Shown one piece after another: positions 26,283-34,307 of a stretch of DNA of 64,000 bases (its first letter is position 1; each line of letters starts with the position of its first letter). This DNA comes from JBCCQH01 sp039024435 (GTDB lineage Bacteria; Bacteroidota; Bacteroidia; J057; JADKCL01), in NCBI GenBank assembly GCA_039024435.1, contig JBCCQH010000026.1:8625-72624 (forward strand), given 5' to 3'. Below the pieces are notes generated by a model, which saw nothing but the letters and a program-made list of their open reading frames with translations, had not been told where the DNA came from and did no database searches. The position numbers and the translations under genes were made by a program.

Positions 26283-27005
26283 TCAGCGCGTGACTGAGCC
26301 GAAAACCTTGCGGAGCAATTCGGTGACGCGGGCCGCCGGGTCGGTCCGGATCTTCTTCTCCTCTCCTTCCAATTTGAGGAAGAGCCCGTCCAGGGCCTTA
26401 CCGGTAGTGTACTTGACGAGATCGGTTTCGACCTTGTTCACAAAAGGAATCTTGTTGTAGGTCGTGGTGATGTCGGTCCAGTACTTGGTGGCGTTCACAT
26501 CATCGAGGGTAAACTTAATGATCGGTGAGAACTTCGCCGCCAGGGCATTGCTGGTTTTGCCTTTGAAATATTCGGTGGCGGCGTTGTCCGGGCCCTGGAG
26601 GATGCCGCGGGCATCCTGAAAGGTCATCTCCTTGACCGCATTGACGAAAATCGGGGTGGCCTGCCCGGCCGCTTTCTCTGCGCCCCGGTTCAGCGTGGTG
26701 ACGAAATCGTCCACCAACTTGCTCATCCCCAGATCGCGGAGTTTGTCAGCCGCCCGCTGGGCATCGGGTGGGAAAGCAATTTTGACCAGCGGATCTTTGA
26801 GAAATCCGTCCGTCTTGTTGAGGGTCTTCACGGCGTTGCCGGCCCCTACTTCTAAGGCTTGCTTCAACCCGCTCACAATATCGGTATCCGAGAGGGTTCC
26901 GCCACTGGCACTTTCCTCGACGGTCTTCTGGATTTGTTGAAGCGTATCACAACTGAGCCAGCTCAGGGTGAGCATGGCCATAAAGATGAAGGCGAATTTA
27001 TTCAT
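26283..27005 (-). CDS. DUF4197 family lipoprotein
   Basis: 240 residues from the ATG at 27005, chosen because MNKFAFIFMAMLTLSWLSC is a lipoprotein signal with lipobox LSWLSC; a longer open frame upstream overlaps the ribosomal-operon terminator. The mature part (TDIVSGLKQALEVGAGNAV, FPPDAQRAADKLRDLGM, AAEKAAGQATPIFVNAVKEMTFQDA, ILQGPDNAATEYFK) is the alpha-helical DUF4197 domain, found in many Gram-negative bacteria with no established role. It is transcribed in the same direction as, and just downstream of, the thrS-infC-rpmI-rplT operon, but a terminator separates them. Confidence 0.88.
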   Translation of the reverse strand: MNKFAFIFMAMLTLSWLSCDTLQQIQKTVEESASGGTLSDTDIVSGLKQALEVGAGNAVKTLNKTDGFLKDPLVKIAFPPDAQRAADKLRDLGMSKLVDDFVTTLNRGAEKAAGQATPIFVNAVKEMTFQDARGILQGPDNAATEYFKGKTSNALAAKFSPIIKFTLDDVNATKYWTDITTTYNKIPFVNKVETDLVKYTTGKALDGLFLKLEGEEKKIRTDPAARVTELLRKVFGSVTR

Positions 27006-27110
27006 ATCTGTTTTGAGGTTTAGATCGCAAATGAACCTGATTCCAGGTATGCGGACAGCGGAACTTCGACCAATACCGTGCCAAAGCCGATGAATCGCAC
27101 CGCCAAGATG

Positions 27111-27142
27111 CAAAAAACCCCGCGCATTTGTGTGGGCGGGGT
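27111..27142 (-). terminator. Terminator of the thrS-infC-rpmI-rplT operon
   Basis: Read on the minus strand: ACCCCGC, 12-base loop, GCGGGGT, then TTTTTT. Seven GC-rich pairs and a six-T tail, 24 bases beyond the rplT stop codon. Confidence 0.85.
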
Positions 27143-27165
27143 CGTGCTTTTCTATGTTTTGTGGA

Positions 27166-27699
27166 TTACTCCTCTTCGGCACTGGCATCGGCGACCGGCG
27201 TGTCCGGTGCGTCTTCCGCAGGTGCCTCAACGGGGGTTTCTTCTACCGCTGGGGCTTCCGAAACCGGCTCTTCAGCCGGAGTTTCCACCTGGGCCGGAGC
27301 CGAAACCTTCTTCACTTTAGAGGCAGTTGCGGTTTCCGGCGCCTTGGCCGGGGCCGACATGACGAAATCAAACACTGCCTTGAAGGCATCCGGATGGTTC
27401 ATGGCGAGATCAGCGAGGACCTTGCGATTAAGCTGAACTCCGGTAGCGTTTACCTTGCCGATGAACTGGCTGTAAGAAGTGCCATGGATGCGGGCGGCGG
27501 CATTGATCCGTTGAATCCAAAGCTTGCGGAATTCCCGCTTTTTGTTGCGGCGGTCGCGATAAGCGTAGGTCCATCCTTTTTCGACCTGGTTCTTAGCGAC
27601 GGTCCACACGTTTTTCTTGCGCCCAAAATAGCCTTTGGCCATTTTGAGAATCTTTTTTCTTCTAGTTCTTGACGCGACTGCGTTTACTGAACGTGGCAT
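27166..27699 (-). CDS. rplT: Ribosomal protein L20 with acidic C-terminal extension
   Basis: Residues 1-116 are a normal bL20 (MPRSVNAVASRTRRKKILKM, KGYFGRKKNVWTVAKNQVEK, YRDRRNKKREFRKLWIQRIN), which binds 23S rRNA early in 50S assembly. The usual protein ends there; this one runs to 177 residues with a tail rich in Ala, Pro, Glu and Val (repeats such as ETPAEEPVSEAPAVEETPVEAP) ending in EEE. The tail is in frame with no stop at the usual end, so it is real coding sequence unless the assembly is wrong. Last gene of the operon, followed directly by a terminator. In other bacteria bL20 represses translation of its own operon; that cannot be judged here. Confidence 0.95.
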   Translation of the reverse strand: MPRSVNAVASRTRRKKILKMAKGYFGRKKNVWTVAKNQVEKGWTYAYRDRRNKKREFRKLWIQRINAAARIHGTSYSQFIGKVNATGVQLNRKVLADLAMNHPDAFKAVFDFVMSAPAKAPETATASKVKKVSAPAQVETPAEEPVSEAPAVEETPVEAPAEDAPDTPVADASAEEE

Positions 27700-27782
27700 G
27701 ACATTGTGGATTGAGGGGTAGCGAAGTGTCTCTTACTGAATACAGCAATTGAGTGCTTGCAATGACTCCGTTTCCCCGGTGA

Positions 27783-27977
27783 TTAAAGGTTCAAAAGTCT
27801 CTTCATTCGCGGAGTATCCGCTTCGTGCACGACAGTCATCTTGGCGAGACGCTCTTTCCGCTTCTTGGACTTTTTGGTCAAGATGTGGTTCGCGTAAGCG
27901 TGCTTACGCTTGAGCTTGCCAGTTGCCGTGACTTTGAAACGCTTGGCTGCTGCGCGATTCGTCTTTCCTTTTGGCAT
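27783..27977 (-). CDS. rpmI: Ribosomal protein L35
   Basis: 64 residues, the usual length of bL35, with the family pattern MPKGKTNRAAAKRFKVTATGK, KLKRKHAYANHILTKKS, KKRKERLAKMTVVHEADTPRMKRLL. A small basic protein of the 50S subunit. It sits between infC (22 bases upstream) and rplT (83 bases downstream), the conserved order of the operon. Confidence 0.97.
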   Translation of the reverse strand: MPKGKTNRAAAKRFKVTATGKLKRKHAYANHILTKKSKKRKERLAKMTVVHEADTPRMKRLLNL

Positions 27978-27999
27978 AACAATGTATTTAAAAACTCAA

Positions 28000-28572
28000 T
28001 TATTTCTTTCCTTTCTTGGGCGAGAGAATCAGGTACATGCGCTTGCCTTCAAGTTTTGGCAGCATTTCCACTTTGGCCCTCTCTTCCAATGCCTGGGCAA
28101 ATTCCAAGAGGAGTTTTTTGCCCCGGTCGGTATAAATGATGCTTCGTCCTCTAAAGAATACAAAAGCCTTCACTTTATTCCCTTCGTCGAGGAACTTCTC
28201 CGCGTGCTTCAGCTTGAAGTTGAAATCGTGCTCGTCGGTGTTGGGACCGAACCGAATCTCTTTCATCTTCACGGTATCCTGCCCATCTTTGAGGCGCTTT
28301 TTGCGCTTTTCCTCTTCGTATTTGAACTTCGAATACTCGATTAGGCGTACGATGGGGGGATCTGGTTTGGGGTTGATCTCCACCACATCTACGCCTTTAT
28401 CATCGGCTAAATCGAGCGCGTCCCGGAGCGAAAGCACTCCGTTGTCGTTTTCATCCTCACTCCCGACCACACGCACCCTCGGCGCTCTGATCTCCTGATT
28501 AATTCGGTGTTCTCGGCGATTTATCTGGCGCGAACCTCTTCTGCGCCCGCCTCTTCTTCTTTTTTTTGCGAT
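28000..28572 (-). CDS. infC: Translation initiation factor IF-3, apparent AUC start
   Basis: 190 residues if started at ATC at 28572-28570. The first ordinary start in frame (GTG at 28476) would remove the conserved N-terminal block of IF-3 (here INQEIRAPRVRVVGSEDEN). Upstream of it the frame stays open through a basic stretch (AKKRRRGGRRRGSRQINRRE) to ATC, with only non-start codons between ATC and an in-frame TGA that overlaps the end of thrS. The N-domain (residues about 23-95) and C-domain (about 105-190, VKMKEIRFGPNTDEHDFNFK, KVKAFVFFRGRSI) are intact. IF-3 discriminates against non-AUG starts, and in enterobacteria an AUU start makes infC self-repressing; AUC here suggests the same control. 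thrS ends 14 bases upstream. Confidence 0.93.
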   Translation of the reverse strand: MAKKRRRGGRRRGSRQINRREHRINQEIRAPRVRVVGSEDENDNGVLSLRDALDLADDKGVDVVEINPKPDPPIVRLIEYSKFKYEEEKRKKRLKDGQDTVKMKEIRFGPNTDEHDFNFKLKHAEKFLDEGNKVKAFVFFRGRSIIYTDRGKKLLLEFAQALEERAKVEMLPKLEGKRMYLILSPKKGKK

Positions 28573-28586
28573 ACCTACTTTCGGTT

Positions 28587-30533
28587 TTAGTTTAACTTTA
28601 GTGACTCATTTACCTCGTTTTGCACGATCCGAACGAACTCGGCCAACTGCATCGCTCCTTTGTCTCCTTCTTTGTGCTTTCGGACCGAAACGAGGTTGTT
28701 TTCTGCTTCTTTTTCGCCGACAATCAGCATGTAAGGCAGCTTTTTCACCTCGGCATCCCGGATCTTTCTACCCACCTTTTCGCTGCGGTCGTCAACGAAG
28801 GCACGAATATCGGAATTTTTCAGCTGATTAAAAACTTTTTCCGCATAATTGTTATAGCGGTCACTGATCGGAAGAATGGCCACTTGCTCGGTCATGAGCC
28901 AGATGGGAAGCTCTCCCCCAGTATGCTCCAGAAGCACCGCGACGAAGCGTTCCATCGACCCAAAAGGTGCCCGGTGAATCATCACCGGACGGTGGGGCTG
29001 GTTGTCTTCCCCGATGTACTCCAACTTGAAGCGTTCGGGCAAATTGTAGTCGACTTGAATCGTGCCCAACTGCCATTCCCGACCCAGCGCGTCCATGACC
29101 ATGAAATCCAGCTTCGGTCCGTAAAACGCCGCTTCGCCCTGCACTTCGATTGTCTTCAATCCTTTTTCCGCAGCCGCTTCCCGAATGGCGTTTTCCGCTT
29201 GGTCCCAGGCGGCATCCGAACCGATATACTTATCGTCACCCGGAGTGCGCAAGCTCACTTGCGCCTTAAAATCTTTGAAATCCAGGGTCGAAAAGATATA
29301 AAGCACCAAGTCGATGACCTTTTTGAACTCATCTTTCAATTGATCCGGCCGGCAAAACAGGTGGGCATCATCCTGGGTAAAGCCTCGCACCCGCGTAAGA
29401 CCGTGCAGCTCACCGTGCTGCTCGTAGCGGTAAACCGTACCAAATTCCGCGAACCGCAACGGCAGTTCCCGGTAAGAGCGCGGCCGACTCTTATAAATTT
29501 CGCAGTGGTGCGGGCAGTTCATCGGCTTGAGCAGGTACATCTCGCCTTCGTGCGGCGTCTCAATGGGACGGAAGGAGTCGCTGCCGTATTTTGCCCAGTG
29601 ACCGGAAGTTTCGTACAAGTCTTTCTTGCCGATATGGGGCGTGATCACCGGCTCGTAGCCGGCTTCCAATTGTTTTTCTTTGAGGAAATCCTCCAGGCGC
29701 CCCCGCAGTTTTGCACCATTGGGCAGCCAAAGGGGCAGCCCCAACCCAACTTTTTCGCTGAAGGTAAACAGTTCCATCTCGCGGCCCAGCTTGCGGTGGT
29801 CGCGCTTCTTGGCGAGTTCCAGTTTTTCCAGGTACTCGTTGAGCAACTTGGCCTTGGGAAATGACGTCCCGTAGACCCGCGTCAACTGCCCGCGCGATTC
29901 ATCGCCCATAAAGAAGGCTCCCGCCACCTTCATTATCTTAAATGCCTTGATCAATTTTGAATTCGGCACGTGTCCGCCGCGACACAGATCAGTAAAGCCT
30001 CCCGAATGGTAGAGGGTAATGATCTCCTGTTCATCGAAGCGCTCGATGAGTTCTACCTTATAATGGTTGCCCTTAGACTTGTAATATTCAAGGGCCGATT
30101 GTTTTGTGACCACTTCCCGCTCAAAGGTCTCCCCTCCCCGGGCGAGTTCGAGAAATTTCTTTTCTACCTTGGCAAATTCGCCCTCCCCGAAATGGTGTTC
30201 TCCAAAATCAACATCGTAGTAAAACCCGTCTTTGACCGGCGGTCCGTAGGCAAGCTTCACCCCAGGGTAGAGCGCCTCCAGAGCTTCCGCCATGATGTGG
30301 GCCGAGGAGTGCCAAAAAGCATATTTGCCCTCAGAATCGTCCCAAGTCGCCAGCTTCACCGTCGCATCGGTTGTGATCGGACGCGTCACTTCAACGAGAT
30401 CTCCGTTGACGACTGCGGCGACCGTCTTGCGGGCCAATCCCGCACTGATGTCATTGGCCACTTCGAAAGCAGTAATTCCGCTTGCGTAATGGCGCTCACT
30501 TCCGTCCGGAAGCGTGATGGTGATTTGGCTCAT
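28587..30533 (-). CDS. thrS: Threonyl-tRNA synthetase
   Basis: 648 residues from the ATG at 30533; another ATG four codons upstream (30545) is possible, but MSQITITLPDGSERHYASG is the family's usual start. Domains: TGS (about 1-65), the editing/SAD domain with the HSSAHIMAEAL zinc-type histidine motif, the class II catalytic core (motif 2 region FRPIETPHEGEMYLLKPMNCPHH and RYEQHGELHGLTRVRGFTQDDAH, motif 3 region MIHRAPFGSMERFVAVLLEH) and the anticodon-binding domain (about 545-648). It charges tRNA-Thr in the cytosol. First gene of the operon with infC, rpmI and rplT; a promoter is visible just upstream. Confidence 0.98.
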   Translation of the reverse strand: MSQITITLPDGSERHYASGITAFEVANDISAGLARKTVAAVVNGDLVEVTRPITTDATVKLATWDDSEGKYAFWHSSAHIMAEALEALYPGVKLAYGPPVKDGFYYDVDFGEHHFGEGEFAKVEKKFLELARGGETFEREVVTKQSALEYYKSKGNHYKVELIERFDEQEIITLYHSGGFTDLCRGGHVPNSKLIKAFKIMKVAGAFFMGDESRGQLTRVYGTSFPKAKLLNEYLEKLELAKKRDHRKLGREMELFTFSEKVGLGLPLWLPNGAKLRGRLEDFLKEKQLEAGYEPVITPHIGKKDLYETSGHWAKYGSDSFRPIETPHEGEMYLLKPMNCPHHCEIYKSRPRSYRELPLRFAEFGTVYRYEQHGELHGLTRVRGFTQDDAHLFCRPDQLKDEFKKVIDLVLYIFSTLDFKDFKAQVSLRTPGDDKYIGSDAAWDQAENAIREAAAEKGLKTIEVQGEAAFYGPKLDFMVMDALGREWQLGTIQVDYNLPERFKLEYIGEDNQPHRPVMIHRAPFGSMERFVAVLLEHTGGELPIWLMTEQVAILPISDRYNNYAEKVFNQLKNSDIRAFVDDRSEKVGRKIRDAEVKKLPYMLIVGEKEAENNLVSVRKHKEGDKGAMQLAEFVRIVQNEVNESLKLN

Positions 30534-30569
30534 GGCGTTTTGCATTCAATCTTTTACATCAAAACCGTG

Positions 30570-30600
30570 CAAAGATAGGTGGATTTGGGCGGATTGTAAA
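30570..30600 (-). promoter_or_regulatory. Promoter of the thrS operon
   Basis: On the minus strand TATCTTTG (30577-30570) matches TANNTTTG exactly, with TTT (30600-30598) 20 bases upstream in place of the consensus TTG. It lies 36 bases before the thrS start codon. Confidence 0.6.
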
Positions 30601-30760
30601 AGGTTACATATTGAAATGCCGGCGCGCACTTGCCACACGAAAGAAAAGCGGTCTGAATGGCTATTTTCTCCACGGGGGGAATTTGCCCCTGCGCTGTAAT
30701 AAGGATGATGCCGACGCAAAACCACGGTTGCGCATGGCCTTAAATTACAAATGAGAAACT

Positions 30761-31306
30761 ATGAAAACGATTGCCTTCGCCAGTATCCTGATGACAAGCC
30801 TATTTCTGCTTTCCTGCAACCGCAGCGACGACGATCCGACCGCGGTTGAAGATGAACAACAAATCACGGAAGTTACCGCGATTGCGGGATTCATCAATAC
30901 CTTTATTGATGCGGGACGGGCCCGCAACCTCACGGTGCCGGATGATCTGGGGGGAATTACTTTTGAGTTTCGGCGCATTGGGGGAAGCACCATCGGCTAC
31001 TGCGAATACGACCCGGCGCGGGGCAATCATATTGCGCTCGACGAACAATATTGGAGCGGGGCCAGCAACCAGGAACGCGCCGTCTTGCTGTTCCACGAGC
31101 TGGGCCACTGCTTCCTGAACCGGGACCACGACGATGCAGTCCTGAGCGATGGAACTTGCAAAAGCATCATGCACGCTGACGAATCCAACTGCCTGGTCGC
31201 ATACAACGATCACGTAGACCGCTACCTCGACGAGCTGTTTGCTACCGGAATTGTGGCCCGTCTGACCGTAAGCACCGCCACAATCCGATCCACGGCGACT
31301 GAGTAG
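30761..31306 (+). CDS. Putative zinc-metallopeptidase lipoprotein
   Basis: 181 residues. MKTIAFASILMTSLFLLSC is a lipoprotein signal (lipobox LLSC, Cys19). FHELGHCFLNRDH holds an HExxH zinc motif (His112, Glu113, His116) with a possible third ligand at His123, one residue later than in metzincins; SIMHAD (about 137-142) could be the Met-turn. The fold around it (IALDEQYWSGASNQERAVLLFHELGH) resembles small M10/M12-like peptidases. It is probably a membrane-anchored periplasmic or surface protease of unknown substrate. It stands alone: thrS diverges upstream and a 16-pair hairpin follows downstream. Confidence 0.75.
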   Translation: MKTIAFASILMTSLFLLSCNRSDDDPTAVEDEQQITEVTAIAGFINTFIDAGRARNLTVPDDLGGITFEFRRIGGSTIGYCEYDPARGNHIALDEQYWSGASNQERAVLLFHELGHCFLNRDHDDAVLSDGTCKSIMHADESNCLVAYNDHVDRYLDELFATGIVARLTVSTATIRSTATE

Positions 31307-31693
31307 TGCCGAAAGCACCCCAAATGAACATTCAATCGTCCAGCGACAGTGGGTTCACTCATCATTTTGATCGGGGTGGCCCGAGACGCGCTATCACCCC
31401 GGTCAAAATGTCCAGCCTCTCCCCTCCTCCAGCCCCAAGCCAGCCGGAGACGCAAAGCGAATCCGTGCGAATCCTGCCCCACATTACCTTGCGGAGTTGA
31501 CCAAGCGCATCTCGATCCGCAACAACTTATCCACCGCAGAATCCAGGTTTTTGGCCCATTCTTGTCAGTTTGACAAAAATCGCTACCGGGAATCGGCTCA
31601 AGGTCCCGGTTGGGGTTTACGATTTCCGGAAAACTTGTATAAATTTGCTTCGCAAACATGAGCGTAAGCTCGCTTAACACGGAAATATAGAAC
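31307..31693. other. Intergenic stretch before leucine dehydrogenase
   Basis: No gene. Besides the long hairpin at 31363-31410, it contains ACCGGGA...TCCCGGT (about 31584-31610), a small TTGTCA-GT-TTGACAA palindrome (about 31562-31576), and a TAAATTTG -7 box at 31640-31647 without a convincing -33 element, which may drive the dehydrogenase gene. Confidence 0.45.
31363..31410. repeat. Long intergenic hairpin
   Basis: CATTTTGATCGGGGTG (31363-31378) pairs with CACCCCGGTCAAAATG (31395-31410): 16 pairs, one of them G-T, around a 16-base loop. It lies 57 bases beyond the stop of the metallopeptidase gene. There is no T-run, so it could be a terminator without a tail, a 3'-end stabiliser or an operator. 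Confidence 0.55.
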
Positions 31694-32803
31694 ATGTTGG
31701 AAGTGAATAATCTCCAGGTTTCAGAGATGACGGAACAAAAAGTTTTTGGCCCGTTGTCCTCGCTTGGCCACGAACAAGTCCTGTTTTGCAGCGACAATGA
31801 TACGGGCCTCAAGGCGATCATTGCCATCCACAACACCACACTGGGCCCCGCCCTTGGGGGGACACGCATGTGGACCTATGCCTCTGACCTGCATGCGTTG
31901 CATGACGTATTGCGCCTCTCGCGGGGCATGACGTTCAAGGCGGCCATCTCCGGACTCAACCTTGGCGGCGGCAAAGCGGTCATCATTGGCAATTCTCGCA
32001 GCGGGATCAAAACCGAAGCGTTCATGCGGCGCTTTGGGATGTTTGTGGAAAACCTCGACGGCAAATACATCACCGCCGAAGACGTGGGCACCACCACGCA
32101 GGATATGGAGTACATTAAAATGTCTACCGACCACGTGACCGGTATCCCGGTGACGATGGGTGGCAGCGGTGATCCCTCCCCAGTGACGGCTTACGGCACC
32201 TATCTGGGCATGAAAGCCTCGATGAAAAAGCTGACTGGTTCCGACAGCCTGAGCGGCAAGCGCGTCGTGGTCCAGGGAGTAGGCAATGTCGGCTATTATC
32301 TGTGTGAGCTGCTCAAGAAAGAAAATGCCGAGATTTTTGTCTTCGACATTTTCCAGGACAAAATCAAACGGGTCGTGGCCGAATTCGGCGCGACCTTCAT
32401 CGCCGAGGAAGACGTCTACCGCTACGACGCGGATGTCTTTGCTCCGTGTGCCCTGGGCGCCACCCTGAATGAAACGACCATTCCGCAACTGAACGTTTCG
32501 GTGATCGCCGGCGGGGCCAACAATCAATTGGCGGACGAGGTCGTGGACGCCAATCGCCTGAAAGACCGGGGCATCATCTGGGCACCGGACTTCCTGATCA
32601 ATGCGGGTGGTCTCTGCAATGTCTACACCGAATTGGAGGGCTACAACCGGGAGCGGGCCCTGGCCCGGGCAGACAAGATTTATGATACTACCCTGCGTTG
32701 TTTCGACTATGCCGAAGAACATAACCTGACCAGCTCGGAAGCGTCGATCATTTTGGCCGAGCAGCGCATCAAACAAATGGCAAAGCTGAGCCATTACATT
32801 TAA
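31694..32803 (+). CDS. Leucine (Glu/Leu/Phe/Val) dehydrogenase
   Basis: 369 residues (358 if started at the second ATG, 31727, which gives the more usual MTEQKVFGPL beginning). The N-terminal catalytic domain shows GPALGGTRMW, the lysine motif NLGGGKAVIIG and AEDVGTTTQDM; the C-terminal NAD domain has the Rossmann motif QGVGNVGYYLCELL and the APCALGATLNETT region. These fit the leucine/valine/phenylalanine branch, which oxidatively deaminates branched-chain amino acids with NAD+ in the cytosol, feeding branched-chain acyl-CoA synthesis. Length is typical. It is followed 62 bases later by nusB, which has its own promoter. Confidence 0.9.
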   Translation: MLEVNNLQVSEMTEQKVFGPLSSLGHEQVLFCSDNDTGLKAIIAIHNTTLGPALGGTRMWTYASDLHALHDVLRLSRGMTFKAAISGLNLGGGKAVIIGNSRSGIKTEAFMRRFGMFVENLDGKYITAEDVGTTTQDMEYIKMSTDHVTGIPVTMGGSGDPSPVTAYGTYLGMKASMKKLTGSDSLSGKRVVVQGVGNVGYYLCELLKKENAEIFVFDIFQDKIKRVVAEFGATFIAEEDVYRYDADVFAPCALGATLNETTIPQLNVSVIAGGANNQLADEVVDANRLKDRGIIWAPDFLINAGGLCNVYTELEGYNRERALARADKIYDTTLRCFDYAEEHNLTSSEASIILAEQRIKQMAKLSHYI

Positions 32804-32804
32804 A

Positions 32805-32835
32805 TTGTTATTGTAATCCCGATCAGCTACCTTCG
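32805..32835 (+). promoter_or_regulatory. Promoter of nusB
   Basis: TTG (32805-32807), 20 bases, TACCTTCG (32828-32835): the Bacteroidota spacing exactly, with one mismatch in the -7 box. It lies 29 bases before the nusB ATG and starts just after the dehydrogenase stop codon. Confidence 0.55.
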
Positions 32836-32864
32836 TTCATTGAAAACCGCGAGAAAAACTACGC

Positions 32865-33461
32865 ATGATTTCCCGACGACAAATACGCATCAAGGTAATG
32901 CAGGCCATCTACGCCTGGTACTCTACCGGAGATGCTCCTGGAGAAACCTTTGACATCAATCTGCGAGACTTTGCCGACCAGATCCGAGACCACGAAAGAA
33001 GAAAAGGCGACAAAGGAGATTCGAGGCTTTTGATCAACCTGTTCCACGATACGATTGAGAACCGGGATGAATTTGACCGCCTCATTCAGACCAAAGCGGA
33101 AAACTGGGAACTAGAGCGCATCGCCTTGGTCGACCGTATTTTGATGCAAATGGGAATCTGCGAAATGCTCAACTTTGAAGAGATTCCGATCAAGGTTTCG
33201 ATCAATGAATACCTGGAAATCGCTAAGAAATTCTCTACGCCTAAAAGCAGCAAGTTTATCAACGGAATTCTGGATAGTTTGTACCTGCAGTTTAAAAAGG
33301 ACGAGAAGATCCAGAAGCGAGGCCGTGGTTTGATCGAAGAAACGCTGCCCAAAGGTCGGGGACGGCCACAGCCGCCAGAAGCTCGACGCAAGCGCCCCCG
33401 CATTCGCCGCGACAACAACGGTCCCAACGAGAACGACGAGCGTCCGGACCCCGGGCGCTAG
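32865..33461 (+). CDS. nusB: Transcription antitermination factor NusB with basic tail
   Basis: 198 residues. The first 145 form the helical NusB fold (MISRRQIRIKVMQAIYAWYS, ALVDRILMQMGICEMLNFEE, IPIKVSINEYLEIAKKFSTPKSSKFINGILD), which binds boxA RNA with S10 for rRNA antitermination. Many Bacteroidota NusB proteins carry a long N-terminal extension of about 150 residues; this one lacks it and instead ends in about 45 residues rich in Arg, Pro, Lys and Gly (LPKGRGRPQPPEARRKRPRI), an obvious RNA-binding-type tail. It heads a run of same-strand genes (DUF1573, yajC, ybbR, coaE) whose order is common in the phylum. Confidence 0.92.
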   Translation: MISRRQIRIKVMQAIYAWYSTGDAPGETFDINLRDFADQIRDHERRKGDKGDSRLLINLFHDTIENRDEFDRLIQTKAENWELERIALVDRILMQMGICEMLNFEEIPIKVSINEYLEIAKKFSTPKSSKFINGILDSLYLQFKKDEKIQKRGRGLIEETLPKGRGRPQPPEARRKRPRIRRDNNGPNENDERPDPGR

Positions 33462-33766
33462 GCGTTCGGCGTAGCATTGCGGACGCTGCGCTCACTACCC
33501 AAGGACATGTTTTTCCGTTTCCGATTGGTCCGCCGCGACCTTTTCAGCCATTTACCCTGCATTGGAAATTGCCAAATCGGTCATTGGGAAATCAGAAACC
33601 GACAAATCGAAAATCGGAAACCGTCTCCTAGCGGTTTTAAGGTGGGATATTTGCACTATTTACAATAAACTAAATATTTAGGTAAAACATTTTATTTTAA
33701 TACTGAGTGTATTATCTTTGCCATGTTTAATTCGATTGGTATCTCATTAACAATTACTTTCTCAAC
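33462..33766. other. Intergenic stretch between nusB and the DUF1573 gene
   Basis: No gene. It contains short direct repeats of the type GGAAAT/AAATCGGA (about 33560-33625), a weak hairpin AAACCG...CGGTTTT (about 33617-33637) that could end the nusB transcript, and an exact -7 box TATCTTTG at 33713-33720, 47 bases before the next ATG. Confidence 0.45.
33713..33720 (+). promoter_or_regulatory. -7 box upstream of the DUF1573-yajC-ybbR-coaE genes
   Basis: TATCTTTG is an exact TANNTTTG match in an AT-rich stretch. The -33 region (ACATTTTAT) is only T-rich, without a clear TTG at the right distance. Confidence 0.5.
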
Positions 33767-34285
33767 ATGAAAAAAATCGGAATTTTAGCAATTGCTGCAA
33801 TGCTCTTCGTCGGGCTGATGGCGTGCGAACAAAAGGCCGGCGAAGGTGAAGGCGGCGAAGCGGCCAACAATACCGAAAACACCGTAAACGAAGGCGCCAC
33901 CACAGCCAACACCAATCCTGCCAATACTGGCGAAGGTACGACCGTAGCTACTCCCGAGGAAAACCTTCCGGTCACGACCGTGGAGTTCATGGAAGATAGC
34001 CACAACTTCGGCGAGATTCCCGAAGGTGAAAAGGTAAGCCACGTCTTTAAGTTCCGCAACACAGGTGCTAATCCGCTCAAAGTGAGCAATGTGAAGCCTT
34101 CCTGCGGTTGCACGACTCCGGACTGGACGCGAGATCCCATTCCTCCCGGAGAAGAAGGTTACGTCACAATTGAGTTTGACTCCAAAGGGAAAAGCGGAGC
34201 CCAGCGAAAGTCGATCACCTTAACGGCGAACATGGAGCCGGCCAACAAAATTCTGAACTTCACCGGTGAGGTTGTCTCCGAATAA
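33767..34285 (+). CDS. DUF1573 lipoprotein
   Basis: 172 residues. A lipoprotein signal (MKKIGILAIAAMLFVGLMAC, Cys20) is followed by a low-complexity linker rich in Gly, Glu, Asn and Thr (about 22-65), then an Ig-like DUF1573 domain: FMEDSHNFGEIPEGEKVSHVF, FKFRNTGANPLKVSNVKPSCGCT, GYVTIEFDSKGKSGAQRKSI. The CGCT motif is characteristic. DUF1573 proteins are abundant in Bacteroidota envelopes and have no assigned biochemical role. It is 22 bases upstream of yajC on the same strand. Confidence 0.9.
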   Translation: MKKIGILAIAAMLFVGLMACEQKAGEGEGGEAANNTENTVNEGATTANTNPANTGEGTTVATPEENLPVTTVEFMEDSHNFGEIPEGEKVSHVFKFRNTGANPLKVSNVKPSCGCTTPDWTRDPIPPGEEGYVTIEFDSKGKSGAQRKSITLTANMEPANKILNFTGEVVSE

Positions 34286-34307
34286 TTTGCGCCGATAAAC
34301 GATAGCT

